A stretch of DNA of 64,000 bases. Origin: Streptomyces physcomitrii (lineage in GTDB: Bacteria; Actinomycetota; Actinomycetes; Streptomycetales; Streptomycetaceae). Shown in pieces: positions 8,721 through 22,257 of this stretch. The notes beneath the pieces are model-generated. The model searched no databases. It was given only the letters and a program-made list of their open reading frames with translations, and was not told where the DNA came from. The first letter of the stretch is position 1; the number at the start of each line of letters is the position of its first letter. The translations under genes were made by a program, and so were the position numbers. The stretch lies in NCBI RefSeq assembly GCF_012273655.1, contig NZ_JAAWWP010000001.1, positions 62,001 through 126,000 on the forward strand, read 5' to 3'.

Positions 8721-10151
8721 ATGGCAACGGCGCCCAGCGTCTCCTACTCGATGACGGTCCGTCTCGAGGTGCCCGCGAGCGGAACCGCCGTCTCGCAGCT
8801 CACCACCGCCGTGGAGTCCTCCGGCGGTTCGGTGTCGGGCCTGGACGTCACGGCCTCGGGTCACGAGAAGCTCCGTATCGACGTCACGATCGCCGCCTCC
8901 TCCACCGCGCACGCGGACGAGATCGTCGGCAAGCTGCGCGGCATCGAGGGCGTCACCCTCGGCAAGGTCTCGGACCGTACCTTCCTCATGCACCTCGGCG
9001 GCAAGATCGAGATGCAGTCCAAGCACCCCATCCGCAACCGCGACGACCTGTCCATGGTCTACACGCCCGGCGTCGCCCGGGTCTGCATGGCCATCGCGCA
9101 GAACCCCGAGGACGCCCGCCGCCTGACCATCAAGCGCAACTCCGTCGCGGTCGTCACCGACGGCTCGGCGGTGCTCGGCCTCGGCAACATCGGGCCGAAG
9201 GCCGCGCTGCCGGTCATGGAGGGCAAGGCCGCCCTCTTCAAGCGCTTCGCGGGCATCGACGCCTGGCCGCTGTGCCTGGACACCCAGGACACCGACGCCA
9301 TCGTGGAGATCGTCAAGGCCATCGCCCCCGGCTTCGCGGGCATCAACCTGGAGGACATCTCCGCCCCGCGCTGCTTCGAGATCGAGGCCCGGCTGCGGGA
9401 GGCCCTGGACATCCCGGTCTTCCACGACGACCAGCACGGCACCGCCATCGTGGTGCTCGCCTCGCTGACCAACGCGCTGCGCGTGGTCGGCAAGGCGATC
9501 GGCGACGTACGGGTCGTCATGTCCGGTGCGGGCGCGGCTGGTACGGCCATCCTGAAGCTGCTGATCGCCGCGGGCGTCAAGCACGCGGTGGTCGCGGACA
9601 TCGAGGGAGTGGTGCACGCGGGGCGCACGGACCTGGTGGACGCCGCCCCCGATTCGCCCCTGCGGTGGATCGCCGACAACACCAACCCCGAGGGCGTACG
9701 CGGCTCGCTGAAGGAGGCGGTGCGCGGCGCGGACGTCTTCATCGGGGTCTCGGCGCCCAACGTCCTCGGCGGCGAGGACGTCGCGGCCATGGCGGACGGC
9801 GCCATCGTCTTCGCCCTGGCCAACCCGGACCCCGAGGTCGACCCGGCAATCGCCCGGCAGAGCGCGGCAGTTGTGGCCACCGGCCGCAGCGACTTCCCGA
9901 ACCAGATCAACAACGTCCTGGTGTTCCCCGGGGTGTTCCGCGGACTGCTCGACGCGCAGTCCCGCACCGTCAACACGGAGATGATGCTCGCCGCCGCGAG
10001 CGCCCTCGCCGACGTGGTCACGGGTGACGAACTCAACCCCAACTACATCATTCCGAGCGTTTTCAACGACAAGGTCGCGGGCGCGGTGGCCGACGCGGTG
10101 CGCAGCGCCGCCAAGGCCGTGGGCGCCGTCGCCCCCGCCGCGGGGGCCTGA
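8721..10151 (+). CDS. ACT-domain malate oxidoreductase (NAD malic enzyme)
   Basis: 476 residues. Residues about 8-85 form an ACT regulatory domain, then the malic enzyme domain with KHPIRNRDDLSMVYTPGVAR around residue 97-116 (catalytic Lys and Tyr region) and EDISAPRC near 212 (metal-binding Glu/Asp), FHDDQHGTA near 234, and the dinucleotide-binding GAGAAGTAI near residue 270. It decarboxylates malate to pyruvate, feeding acetyl-CoA and reducing power. The ACT fusion suggests control by a small ligand such as an amino acid; this is inference. ATG preceded by GAGGAAG. The two catalytic half-domains look complete. Confidence 0.92.
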   Translation: MATAPSVSYSMTVRLEVPASGTAVSQLTTAVESSGGSVSGLDVTASGHEKLRIDVTIAASSTAHADEIVGKLRGIEGVTLGKVSDRTFLMHLGGKIEMQSKHPIRNRDDLSMVYTPGVARVCMAIAQNPEDARRLTIKRNSVAVVTDGSAVLGLGNIGPKAALPVMEGKAALFKRFAGIDAWPLCLDTQDTDAIVEIVKAIAPGFAGINLEDISAPRCFEIEARLREALDIPVFHDDQHGTAIVVLASLTNALRVVGKAIGDVRVVMSGAGAAGTAILKLLIAAGVKHAVVADIEGVVHAGRTDLVDAAPDSPLRWIADNTNPEGVRGSLKEAVRGADVFIGVSAPNVLGGEDVAAMADGAIVFALANPDPEVDPAIARQSAAVVATGRSDFPNQINNVLVFPGVFRGLLDAQSRTVNTEMMLAAASALADVVTGDELNPNYIIPSVFNDKVAGAVADAVRSAAKAVGAVAPAAGA

Positions 10152-10212
10152 CGTACGGCGCGTCGCGGGACCAAGCGCCCCGGCGCGCCCTTAGGGTGGC
10201 ACGCAGCGAACT

Positions 10213-10277
10213 CGCCCGGCCCCCGCCGGGGATGCCCGGCCTCCCAGCCACCGGGCAACGCCGGCGGGGGCCGGGCG
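10213..10277. terminator. nested perfect inverted repeat (17 bp outer, 7 bp inner)
   Basis: Arm CGCCCGGCCCCCGCCGG (10213-10229) is the exact complement of 10261-10277. Inside the 31-nt loop, TGCCCGG (10233-10239) pairs with CCGGGCA (10251-10257). It lies 60 bases after the malic enzyme stop and may be its terminator, although the nested form is unusual and no T-run follows. Confidence 0.75.
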
Positions 10278-10441
10278 AAGCCCGGAAGCGAGCAGTCGCC
10301 CTGCGGACCGCTGCCGGGAGCGGACGGAGCGTCACCAAGGCGAGGCAGTGGCGTTTTTCGTGGGGCTTCCAAAGCCCGGCCCGAGCGCCGGATTGGCTTT
10401 ACCGCCGCAGGTGGGGGCAGGATGCTCCTCCGGGACGTAGT

Positions 10442-10462
10442 CCTGGGGGGACGACCCCCAGG
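10442..10462. promoter_or_regulatory. 8-bp hairpin in hupA upstream region
   Basis: CCTGGGGG (10442-10449) pairs with CCCCCAGG (10455-10462) around a five-base loop, about 110 bases before the hupA start. Could be a leader hairpin; role unknown. Confidence 0.5.
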
Positions 10463-10573
10463 GGCGCGAGGGCGTCCGGCGGAACGGACCCGGGTCCGGC
10501 CCCGGACAAGGGCCCTGGCAGCATCGGCTTCGATCTCACGCCTCAACGGCAAGATGAACACGGGAGTACAAAA

Positions 10574-10855
10574 ATGAACCGCAGTGAGCTGGTGGCCGCG
10601 CTGGCCGACCGCGCCGAGGTGACCCGCAAGGACGCCGACGCCGTTCTGGCCGCCTTCGCCGAGGTTACGGGCGAGATCGTCGCCAAGGGCGACGAGAAGG
10701 TCACCATCCCCGGCTTCCTCACCTTCGAGCGCACCCACCGTGCCGCTCGCACCGCCCGCAACCCGCAGACCGGCGAGCCGATCGACATCCCGGCCGGCTA
10801 CAGCGTGAAGGTCTCCGCGGGCTCCAAGCTCAAGGAAGCCGCCAAGGGCAAGTGA
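10574..10855 (+). CDS. hupA: HU family nucleoid protein
   Basis: 93 residues, the short HU type typical of vegetative HupA. It opens with MNRSELVAALADRAEVTRKD and carries the DNA-intercalating beta arm near ARTARNPQTGEPIDIPAGYS (residues 55-74). It binds and bends DNA without sequence preference and organises the chromosome. Ends at KEAAKGK with no lysine-rich tail, so it is not the spore-specific HupS type. Start ATG is preceded by GGGAG. It converges on murA across a 41-bp palindromic terminator. Confidence 0.95.
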   Translation: MNRSELVAALADRAEVTRKDADAVLAAFAEVTGEIVAKGDEKVTIPGFLTFERTHRAARTARNPQTGEPIDIPAGYSVKVSAGSKLKEAAKGK

Positions 10856-10946
10856 GTCGGTCCGGGCGCACCCCGCACGGCGGGACGGCGCCCGGCCCAC
10901 CGGCCGCCCGGCGCACGTCAAGACCGGCGCGAGCGGCAGGACATGG

Positions 10947-10987
10947 CGAAGGGGGCGGCCACCCGGACCGGGTGGCCGCCCCCTTCG
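10947..10987. terminator. 41-bp perfect palindrome, bidirectional terminator
   Basis: The arm 10947-10966 (CGAAGGGGGCGGCCACCCGG) is the exact complement of 10968-10987 around a single A. It sits between the convergent hupA and murA genes, so it should stop both transcripts. GAAGGG/CCCTTC at its feet gives a short U-tract-like end on either strand. Confidence 0.9.
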
Positions 10988-11035
10988 TCGTGCTCGGCTG
11001 CCGTCATTGGCGGGCAGCCGACCCGCCGGGTGCCC

Positions 11036-12382
11036 TCAGCCCAGTGCCTTGCCCGGGAGTTCGACCTTGGCGCCGAGCTCCTGGAGCTTGTCCATGAAGT
11101 TCTCGTAACCGCGGTTGATGAGGTCGATGCCGTGCACCCGGGAGGTGCCCTGGGCGGCGAGCGCGGCGATCAGATACGAGAAGCCGCCGCGCAGGTCGGG
11201 GATGACCAGGTCGGAGCCCTGGAGCCGGGTCGGGCCCGAAACCACCGCGGAGTGCAGGAAGTTGCGCTGGCCGAAGCGGCAGTCGGAGCCGCCGAGGCAC
11301 TCGCGGTAGAGCTGGATGTGCGCGCCCATCTGGTTCAGCGCCGAGGTGAAGCCGAGCCGGGACTCGTACACCGTCTCGTGGATGATGGACAGTCCGGTCG
11401 CCTGGGTGAGCGCGACCACCAGCGGCTGCTGCCAGTCGGTCTGGAAGCCGGGGTGTACGTCGGTCTCCAGGGCGATGGCGTTCAGGGTGCCGCCCGGGTG
11501 CCAGAAGCGGATGCCCTCGTCGTCGATCTCGAAGGCGCCGCCGACCTTCCGGAAGGTGTTCAGGAAGGTCATCATCGAGCGCTGCTGGGCGCCACGGACC
11601 AGGATGTTGCCCTCGGTGGCGAGCGCCGCGGACGCCCAGGAGGCCGCCTCCAGGCGGTCCGGGAGGGCGCGGTGGTTGTAGCCGCCGAGCGAGTCGACAC
11701 CGGTGATCCGGATGGTCCGGTCGGTGTCCATGGCGATGATCGCGCCCATCTTCTGCAGTACGCAGATGAGGTCCTCGATCTCCGGCTCCACGGCCGCGTT
11801 GGACAGCTCGGTGACGCCCTCGGCGAGCACCGCGGTGAGCAGCACCTGCTCGGTCGCGCCCACCGAGGGGTAGGGCAGCTCGATCTTGGTGCCGCGCAGC
11901 CGCTGCGGGGCCTCCAGGTACTGGCCGTCGGCGCGCTTCTCGATCCGGGCGCCGAACTGCCGCAGCACGTCGAAGTGGAAGTCGATCGGGCGCCCGCCGA
12001 TGTCGCAGCCGCCGAGGCCGGGGATGAAGGCGTGCCCGAGCCGGTGCAGCAGCGGCCCGCAGAACAGGATCGGAATGCGGGAGGACCCGGCGTGCGCGTC
12101 GATGTCGGCGACGTTCGCGCTCTCCACGTGCGTGGGGTCCAGGACGAGTTCGCCGGGCTCCTCGCCGGGGCGGACCGTGACGCCGTGCAGCTGGAGCAGC
12201 CCGCGGACGACACGGACGTCCCGGATGTCGGGGACGTTGCGCAGACGGCTGGGGCCGCTGCCGAGCAGCGCCGCGACCATGGCCTTCGGCACGAGGTTCT
12301 TCGCGCCGCGGACCCGGATCTCGCCCTCCAGCGGGGTACCGCCGTGGACAAGGAGTACGTCGTCAATGCCGGTGACGGTCAT
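11036..12382 (-). CDS. murA: UDP-N-acetylglucosamine 1-carboxyvinyltransferase
   Basis: First committed step of peptidoglycan precursor synthesis: transfers enolpyruvate from PEP to UDP-GlcNAc in the cytoplasm. 448 residues, normal length. RGAKNLVPKAM (residues 25-35) holds the conserved Lys-Asn pair, and GLGGCDIGGRP places the active-site cysteine at about residue 126. This Cys is Asp in fosfomycin-resistant actinobacteria, so this enzyme is predicted to be fosfomycin-sensitive (inference). ATG at 12382 chosen because homology starts there, although the frame stays open far upstream. Monocistronic, divergent from the YqgE gene. Confidence 0.95.
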   Translation of the reverse strand: MTVTGIDDVLLVHGGTPLEGEIRVRGAKNLVPKAMVAALLGSGPSRLRNVPDIRDVRVVRGLLQLHGVTVRPGEEPGELVLDPTHVESANVADIDAHAGSSRIPILFCGPLLHRLGHAFIPGLGGCDIGGRPIDFHFDVLRQFGARIEKRADGQYLEAPQRLRGTKIELPYPSVGATEQVLLTAVLAEGVTELSNAAVEPEIEDLICVLQKMGAIIAMDTDRTIRITGVDSLGGYNHRALPDRLEAASWASAALATEGNILVRGAQQRSMMTFLNTFRKVGGAFEIDDEGIRFWHPGGTLNAIALETDVHPGFQTDWQQPLVVALTQATGLSIIHETVYESRLGFTSALNQMGAHIQLYRECLGGSDCRFGQRNFLHSAVVSGPTRLQGSDLVIPDLRGGFSYLIAALAAQGTSRVHGIDLINRGYENFMDKLQELGAKVELPGKALG

Positions 12383-12623
12383 GTATCTCGCGTTCCGGTG
12401 AGGTGGGCAGGGGCAAGGGACCAAGACTAATGGCCCCGGGCCCCCCTTCCGTAAGCCTGTGGACGGCGGAAGGGCTTCCGGGGTTCCGCGGCGGTGCGCG
12501 CCGGGACGCGCCGCTGTCCCTCGCCGCGGCCGCCGGGAGCCGGCGGCACCCCGCTGAGCTGGGCGGCGGCGGGCGCCGCCGCGGGCGTCCCGCGCGCGGC
12601 CCGGATGCGGGATCATGTCTGGC

Positions 12624-13196
12624 ATGACCGAGGTGTCCTCTCTCACAGGGCGGCTGCTCGTGGCCAGCCCCGCCCTGACGGACCCGAATTTCGACCGCGC
12701 GGTGGTGCTCCTCCTCGACCACGACGAGGAGGGCTCGCTCGGCGTGGTCCTGAACCGCCCGACGCCCGTGGACGTGGAGACCGTCCTCACCGGCTGGGGC
12801 GGGCTCACCGGCGAGCCCGCGGTCGTCTTCCAGGGCGGCCCCGTCTCGCTGGACGCCGCCCTGGGCGTCGGCGTCGTACCGGGCGAGAACGCCGGGGAAA
12901 GCGGAATCCTCGGCTGGCGCCGGGTGCACGGGGCGATCGGCCTCGTCGACCTGGAGGCCCCGCCGGAGCTGCTCGCCCCGGAACTCAGCTCGCTGCGGAT
13001 CTTCGCCGGGTACGCGGGCTGGGGCCCGGGCCAGCTGGAGGACGAACTGACCGAGGGCGCCTGGTACGTCGTCGAATCGGAACCCGGCGATGTCTCCTGC
13101 CCGGTGCCGGAGCGGCTGTGGCGCGAGGTGCTGCGCCGCCAGCGCGGCCAGCTCGCCATGGTGGCGACCTACCCGGACGACCCGTCCATGAACTGA
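12624..13196 (+). CDS. YqgE/AlgH family protein
   Basis: 190 residues. The family's conserved parts are present: an N-terminal LTGRLLVASPALTDPNFDRA, HDEEGSLGVVLNRPT near residue 38, VFQGGPVS near residue 70 and FAGYAGWGPGQLE near 130. Function in actinobacteria is unknown; the E. coli and Pseudomonas relatives were linked to alginate regulation and anaerobic ribosome phenotypes. An in-frame ATG lies nine bases earlier (12615). Reads away from murA and is followed by the DUF3039 gene after 77 bases, likely the same transcript. Confidence 0.88.
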   Translation: MTEVSSLTGRLLVASPALTDPNFDRAVVLLLDHDEEGSLGVVLNRPTPVDVETVLTGWGGLTGEPAVVFQGGPVSLDAALGVGVVPGENAGESGILGWRRVHGAIGLVDLEAPPELLAPELSSLRIFAGYAGWGPGQLEDELTEGAWYVVESEPGDVSCPVPERLWREVLRRQRGQLAMVATYPDDPSMN

Positions 13197-13273
13197 CCCC
13201 CGCCGTCCCCCGCGCCGAGGCGGCGGGACGGTCCGCGACCCGCGTCCGCGCGGCTTCAGTAAACTGGAAACTT

Positions 13274-13570
13274 ATGAGCACTCTCGAGCCCGAGCGCGGG
13301 GCAGGAACCGGAACTCTGGTCGAGCCGACACCGCAGGTGTCGCACGGCGACGGCGATCACGAGCGCTTCGCCCACTACGTCCAGAAGGACAAGATCATGG
13401 CGAGCGCGATGGACGGCACCCCCGTCGTCGCGCTCTGCGGGAAGGTGTGGGTCCCGGGCCGCGACCCGAAGAAGTACCCCGTCTGTCCCATGTGCAAGGA
13501 GATCTACGAGTCCATGGGCGCCGGTGGCGAGGGCGACAAGGGCAAGGGCGGCGGCAAGGACAAGAAGTAG
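13274..13570 (+). CDS. DUF3039 zinc-ribbon-like small protein
   Basis: 98 residues. Conserved actinobacterial DUF3039 core HYVQKDKIMASAMDGTPVVA then a cysteine set CGK(V/I)WVPGRDPKKYPVCPMC (C near residue 56 and a CxxC near 73-76), which looks like a zinc ribbon. The tail is Gly/Lys rich (GEGDKGKGGGKDKK), perhaps nucleic-acid or ribosome associated. Function unknown. It ends 108 bases before a strong hairpin that probably terminates the yqgE-DUF3039 transcript. Confidence 0.87.
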   Translation: MSTLEPERGAGTGTLVEPTPQVSHGDGDHERFAHYVQKDKIMASAMDGTPVVALCGKVWVPGRDPKKYPVCPMCKEIYESMGAGGEGDKGKGGGKDKK

Positions 13571-14247
13571 TCCCGCCGGGCCGGGCGTGCCTCGCGCGGT
13601 GCGCCCGGCGGCCCGGCCGCTGCCTGTCCGTCAACTGCTCTGCCCGCCCGCGGGTTTCCTCCGCTTCCCGGTTCCCACGAGACCGCGGCGCGCTCCCCCG
13701 CCGAGGGGGACACGCCGCGGTCTCGGCGCGTCGGGCGGCCGAAAGCCGCCGCCGGCAGGGGAGTCCGGGGCCCGGAATCCCAAGTCTCCCGCGCTTTCGG
13801 GGAGTTGGTTCTCGGCCACGCGCTCGGCGGAGGTCCCGGCCGTCGCGTGCCCTCGGCTGTGGGCGCGCACCGCGCCCCGGCCCGCCTCAAACGTCCGAGC
13901 GACCCGGCGCCCCCGTACGTGTGAGCCGCCCCCTGACGTGGAACGCGCGCCCGGCGGGCCTGCCACCGTGGAGGCAGCCGGGGGCGGGCGAGGACGCGCG
14001 TCCGGGCGGCGGCGCCCGCGGGGTGCCCGGGGAGGCGGTGAGGAGGAGAGCGGAACGGGCGGCCGGGGGACTGGCCGAGGAGCAACGGCGATATCCGGTC
14101 AAGGGTGTTCAGGAGGGCAAAAGCCTCCTAACGGACCCCCGCTCCGGGCCCTGGGGAAGATGTGCCAGAGTTGCCACGTCCCTCCGGTGAGCACGTACCG
14201 TACGGCCACGGGTGGGACCAGGTGAGACGCGGAAGGGACAGCCGGTT
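13571..14247. other. 677-base gap upstream of the xdh-like operon
   Basis: No gene with convincing codon pattern on either strand. It holds the terminator hairpin at 13679-13724 and, in the last 150 bases, presumably the promoter of the xdh-like operon; no clear -10/-35 pair was recognised. Confidence 0.6.
13679..13724. terminator. 12-bp hairpin with inner 6-bp stem
   Basis: GAGACCGCGGCG (13679-13690) pairs with 13713-13724, and TCCCCC (13694-13699) with GGGGGA (13705-13710) inside it. Placed downstream of the DUF3039 gene. Confidence 0.8.
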
Positions 14248-15137
14248 TTGACGACGCAGGCACCGCAGGCAGTGCAACCGGTGAAGCTGCCCGCCACGCT
14301 GGACGAGGCCGTGGCGGCGCTCGCCGCCGTGCCCGCAGCCGTGCCGGTGGCCGGCGGTACCGACCTGATGGCCTCCGTGAACGCGGGGCAGCTGCGCCCC
14401 GCGGCGCTCGTCGGCCTCGGCCGGATCAGCGAGATCCGCAGCTGGCAGTACCTGGACGGGCACGCCCTGCTCGGCGCCGGACTCACCCACGCCCGCATGG
14501 GCCGCCCCGACTTCGCCGCCCTGATCCCCGGCCTCGCCGCCGCCGCGCGCGCCGCCGGGCCCCCGCAGATCCGCAACGCCGGGACCCTCGGCGGCAACAT
14601 CGCGAGCGCGGCGCCCACCGGGGACTCGCTGCCCGTACTGGCCGCCCTGGAAGCCACGTTGATCATCGCGGGCCCCGGCGGCGCCCGCCGCGAGGTCCCC
14701 GTCTCGCACCTGCTCGCGGGCATGGAGATGCTCGGCCCCGGCGAGCTGATCGGCTTCGTCCGGGTGCCGCTGCTGCACGCCCCGCAGGTCTTCCTCAAGG
14801 CCACCGGGCGCACCGGGCCCGGCCGGGCCACCGCCTCGGTGGGGCTCGTGCTCGACCCCGCGCGCCGGAGCGTGCGCTGCGCGGTCGGCGCGGTGGCGCC
14901 GATGCCGCTGCGGCCCCTGGAGGCCGAGCAGTGGGTGGCCTCGCTGATCGACTGGGAGAACGGCCGCGCCCTGGTCCCCGAGGCGCTGCGCGGCTTCGGC
15001 GAGTACGTCGCCGCCGCCTGCATCCCGGACCCCGAGCCCGCCCCGGACGGCACCGTGAGCGAGCATCCGCCCGCCGTACTGCACCTGCGGCGCACCGTCG
15101 CCGCGCTGGCCCGACGAGCGCTGGGGAGGGCACTGTC

Positions 15138-15141
<4 letters not shown>
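14248..15141 (+). CDS. xanthine dehydrogenase-like FAD-binding subunit
   Basis: 297 residues. Typical CoxM/XdhB FAD domain: VAGGTDLMASV near residue 38 (FAD pyrophosphate loop) and PPQIRNAGTLGGNIASAAPTGD near residue 104-125 (second FAD motif with the T-x-G-G-N signature). It should carry electrons between the 2Fe-2S subunit and NAD or another acceptor. TTG at 14248 is chosen for the GGAAGGGA site nine bases upstream; an in-frame ATG at 14212 is possible. Its stop overlaps the next start (GTGA at 15138-15141), so the subunits are co-translated. Confidence 0.88.
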
Positions 15142-19183
<4,042 letters not shown>

Positions 19184-19187
<4 letters not shown>

Positions 19188-21490
19188 GCAAGGATTCCCC
19201 CGCGGCGCCGATCGCCGTCGTGCTGCCCGAGGCGGGCGCCGCCCCGCACGGGCTCGGCGCGCCGGTCCCCTCCGCCGAGGCGCGTGCCAAGAGCGAGGGC
19301 ACCTTCCCGTACGCCTCCGATCTGTGGGCCGAGGGGCTGCTGTGGGCGGCGGTGCTGCGTTCGCCGCATCCGCGCGCGCGGATCGTCTCCATCGACACCG
19401 CGCACGCCCGCGAGATGCCGGGTGTGCGCGCGGTGATCACGCATGAGGACGTACCGGGGCGGGGCACCTACGGACGCAGCGGCGACCGGCCGGTGTTCGC
19501 CTCCGGCGAGGTCCGCCACCACGGCGAGCCGATCGCCGCGGTCGCCGCCGACCACCCGGACACCGCGCGGATGGCGGCGGCCGCGATCACCGTCGAGTAC
19601 GAGGTGGGCGAGCCGGTCACCGACCCGGAGAAGACCTTCGCCGCCGAGCCGCTGCACCCCGACGGCAACGTCATCCGGCACATCCCGCTGCGCCACGGCG
19701 ACCCGGACGCGGCGGGCGAGACCGTGGTCGAGGGCCTGTACCGGATCGGCCGCCAGGACCCGGCGCCCATCGGCGCCGAGGCGGGCCTCGCGGTGCCCCG
19801 GCCGGACGGCGGTGTGGAGCTGTACACCGCCTCCACCGACCCGCACCGCGACCGCCGGCTCGCCGCCGCCTGCTACGGACTCGACGAGGACCTGGTCAAG
19901 GTCGTCGTCACCGGGGTGCCCGGCGCGACCGCCGACCGCGAGGACCCCGGCTTCCAGCTACCGCTCGGCCTGCTCGCCCTGCGCACCGGCTGCCCGGTCA
20001 AGCTGACCGCCACCCGCGAGGAGTCCTTCCTCGGCCACGCCCACCGGCATCCGACGCTGCTGCGCTACCGCCACCACGCCGACGCCGAGGGCAAGCTGGT
20101 CAAGGTCGAGGCGCAGATCCTCCTCGACTCCGGCGCCTACGCCGACACCTCCTCGGACGCGCTCGCCGCCGCCGTCTCCTTCGCCTGCGGCCCCTATGTC
20201 GTCCCGCACGCCTTCATCGAGGGCTGGGCGGTGCGCACCAACAACCCGCCCTCCGGGCATGTGCGCGGCGAGGGCGCGCTCCAGGTCTGCGCCGCCTACG
20301 AGGCCCAGATGGACAAGCTCGCCAGGAAGCTCGGCCTGGACCCCGCCGAACTGCGGATGCGCAACGTCCTCGCCACCGGCGACGAACTGCCCACCGGCCA
20401 GACCGTCACCTGCCCCGCCCCGGTCGCCGAACTCCTCACCGCGGTACGGGAGATCCCGCTGCCGCCGCTGCCCAAGGACAGCCCCGAGACCGAGTGGCTG
20501 CTGCCCGGCGGCCCCGAGGGCGCGGGCGAGCCGGGCGCGGTCCGCCGCGGTGTCGGCTACGGACTCGGCATGGTCCACATGCTCGGCGCCGAGGGCACCG
20601 ACGAGGTCTCCACCGCCACCGTCAAGGTCCAGGACGGGGTGGCCACCGTCCTCTGCGCGGCCGTCGAGACCGGCCAGGGCTTCGCCACCCTCGCCCGGCA
20701 GATCGTGCAGGAGGTCCTCGGCGTCGACGAGGTGCACGTGGCGCCGGTCGACACCGACCAGCCGCCCGCGGGCCCCGGCTGCCGCGGCCGCCACACCTGG
20801 GTCTCCGGCGGCGCCGTCGAACGCGCCGCCAAGATGGTCCGCACCCAGCTCCTCCAGCCGCTGGCCCACAAGTTCGGCATGTCCACCGAACTCCTGCAGA
20901 TCAACGACGGCCGCATCACCTCCTACGACGGCGTGCTCTCCACCACCGTCACCGAGGCCCTGGACGGCAAGGAACTCTGGGCCACCGCCCAGTGCCGCCC
21001 GCACCCCACCGAGCCGCTCGACGAGTCCGGCCAGGGCGACGCCTTCGTCGGCCTCACCTTCTGCGCGATCCGCGCGGTGGTGGACGTCGACATCGAACTC
21101 GGCTCGGTACGGGTCGTCGAACTCGCCGTCGCCCAGGACGTCGGCCGCATCCTCAACCCCGCCCAGCTGATGGCCCGTATCGAGGCGGGCGTCACCCAGG
21201 GCGTCGGCGCGGCCCTCACCGAGAACCTGCGCACCCCCCGCGGCCTCGTCCGCCACCCCGACCTCACCGGCTACGCCCTGCCGACCGCCCTGGACGCCCC
21301 CGAGATCCGCATCGTCAAGCTCGTCGAGGAGCGCGATGTCGTCGCCCCCTTCGGCGCCAAGGCGGTCAGCGCGGTCCCGGTGGTCACCGCCCCCGCCGCC
21401 ATCGCCTCCGCCGTCCGCACCGCCACCGGCCGCCCGGTCAACCGCCTGCCGATCCGGCCGCAGGCGGCGGTGGTCGCCGGGGCCTCCTGA
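19184..21490 (+). CDS. xanthine dehydrogenase-like large subunit with degenerate molybdenum-site motifs
   Basis: 768 residues, full length for a molybdopterin hydroxylase large subunit, with both the a/b hammerhead (residues about 25-140) and the Mo-binding domains. The backbone is recognisable, but key motifs are altered: the usual GGxFGGKE loop reads VPGATADRED near residue 250; RGFGAPQ reads RGEGALQ near 365; and the C-terminal GAKGVGEPP, whose Glu is the catalytic base, reads GAKAVSAVP near 727, so the Glu is Ala. GQGF and SGGAV remain. It overlaps the 2Fe-2S gene by four bases. Either it is a non-catalytic or very divergent member. A frameshift is not the cause, since flanking residues align smoothly. 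Confidence 0.85.
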
Positions 21491-21492
21491 GG

Positions 21493-22080
21493 GTGGCGGC
21501 GGACGGACCGGCCTCCGGTGGCGCGGCGGCTCCGGGGACCTGCGAGGGCGTCCTCGTCCTGACCGGCATCATGGCCGCCGGGAAGTCGACCGTCGCCGAG
21601 GCGCTGGCCGCCCGGCTGCCCCGCGCCGCGCACATCCGCGGTGACGTCTTCCGCCGCATGGTGGTCTCCGGCCGCGAGGAGTACGCCCCCGGCGCGGGCC
21701 CCGAGGCCGAGGCCCAACTCCGCCTGCGCCACCGCCTCTCCGCGGCGACCGCCGACGCCTACGCGGCCGCCGGTTTCACCGCCGTCGTCCAGGACGTCGT
21801 CCTCGGCCCCCACCTCACCGCCTACGTCGACCTGTTCCGCACCCGCCCGCTGTACGTCGTCGTCCTCGCCCCGAGCCCCGAGGCGGTGGCCGCCCGCGAG
21901 GCAGGACGCGCCAAGTCCGGCTACGGCACCGGGGACACCTCCTGGACCGTCGCCTCCCTCGACCGCGGCCTGCGGGAGACCACCCCGCGGCTCGGACTCT
22001 GGCTGGACACCTCGGAGTCGACGGTCCCGGAGACGGTGGACGCGGTGCTGGCGGGGCTGGGGCGGGCGCGGGTGCGGTGA
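21493..22080 (+). CDS. P-loop kinase-like AAA ATPase
   Basis: 195 residues. Walker A GIMAAGKST near residue 24 and the following HIRGDVFRRM recall small-molecule phosphotransferases and zeta-toxin/chloramphenicol-phosphotransferase-like kinases; a possible Walker B or catalytic Asp is in AVVQDVVLGPH. The substrate is unknown. It starts two bases after the stop of the xdh-like large subunit, so it is part of that operon and may act with it. The GTG start is the only one that leaves the P-loop near the N-terminus and has a coupling position. Confidence 0.8.
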   Translation: MAADGPASGGAAAPGTCEGVLVLTGIMAAGKSTVAEALAARLPRAAHIRGDVFRRMVVSGREEYAPGAGPEAEAQLRLRHRLSAATADAYAAAGFTAVVQDVVLGPHLTAYVDLFRTRPLYVVVLAPSPEAVAAREAGRAKSGYGTGDTSWTVASLDRGLRETTPRLGLWLDTSESTVPETVDAVLAGLGRARVR

Positions 22081-22257
22081 GCGGCCCGGCCCCGCGCGGG
22101 ATCAGGACGTGAGCGGTACGGGCCGTCGGGCGAGCCCACCGGGCGGCGCGGGCATCGCCGCAGGTCGGCGCGGATTGTCAGTGGGGGCTCGTACGGTGCA
22201 GGCAATGGGAGCGGGCCGCTCGGTGGCCGGATCCCGAAGCACGGTCCTGGGGGCACG

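Larger units (their letters stand above)
10152..10573. other. 422-base gap upstream of HU gene with nested hairpins
   Basis: No gene. It contains the 17-bp nested inverted repeat at 10213-10277 and an 8-bp hairpin at 10442-10462. The transcript of hupA could start after these or carry them as a structured leader; the sequence alone does not decide. Confidence 0.6.

Noticed and set aside
12383..13159. Extension of MurA to a 707-residue protein
   Set aside because: The upstream part is antisense to yqgE; homology and normal length start at 12382.
13504..14085. Minus-strand open frame in the 677-base gap
   Set aside because: Arg/Pro/Gly-rich, no recognisable domain, crosses a strong hairpin, typical shadow composition.
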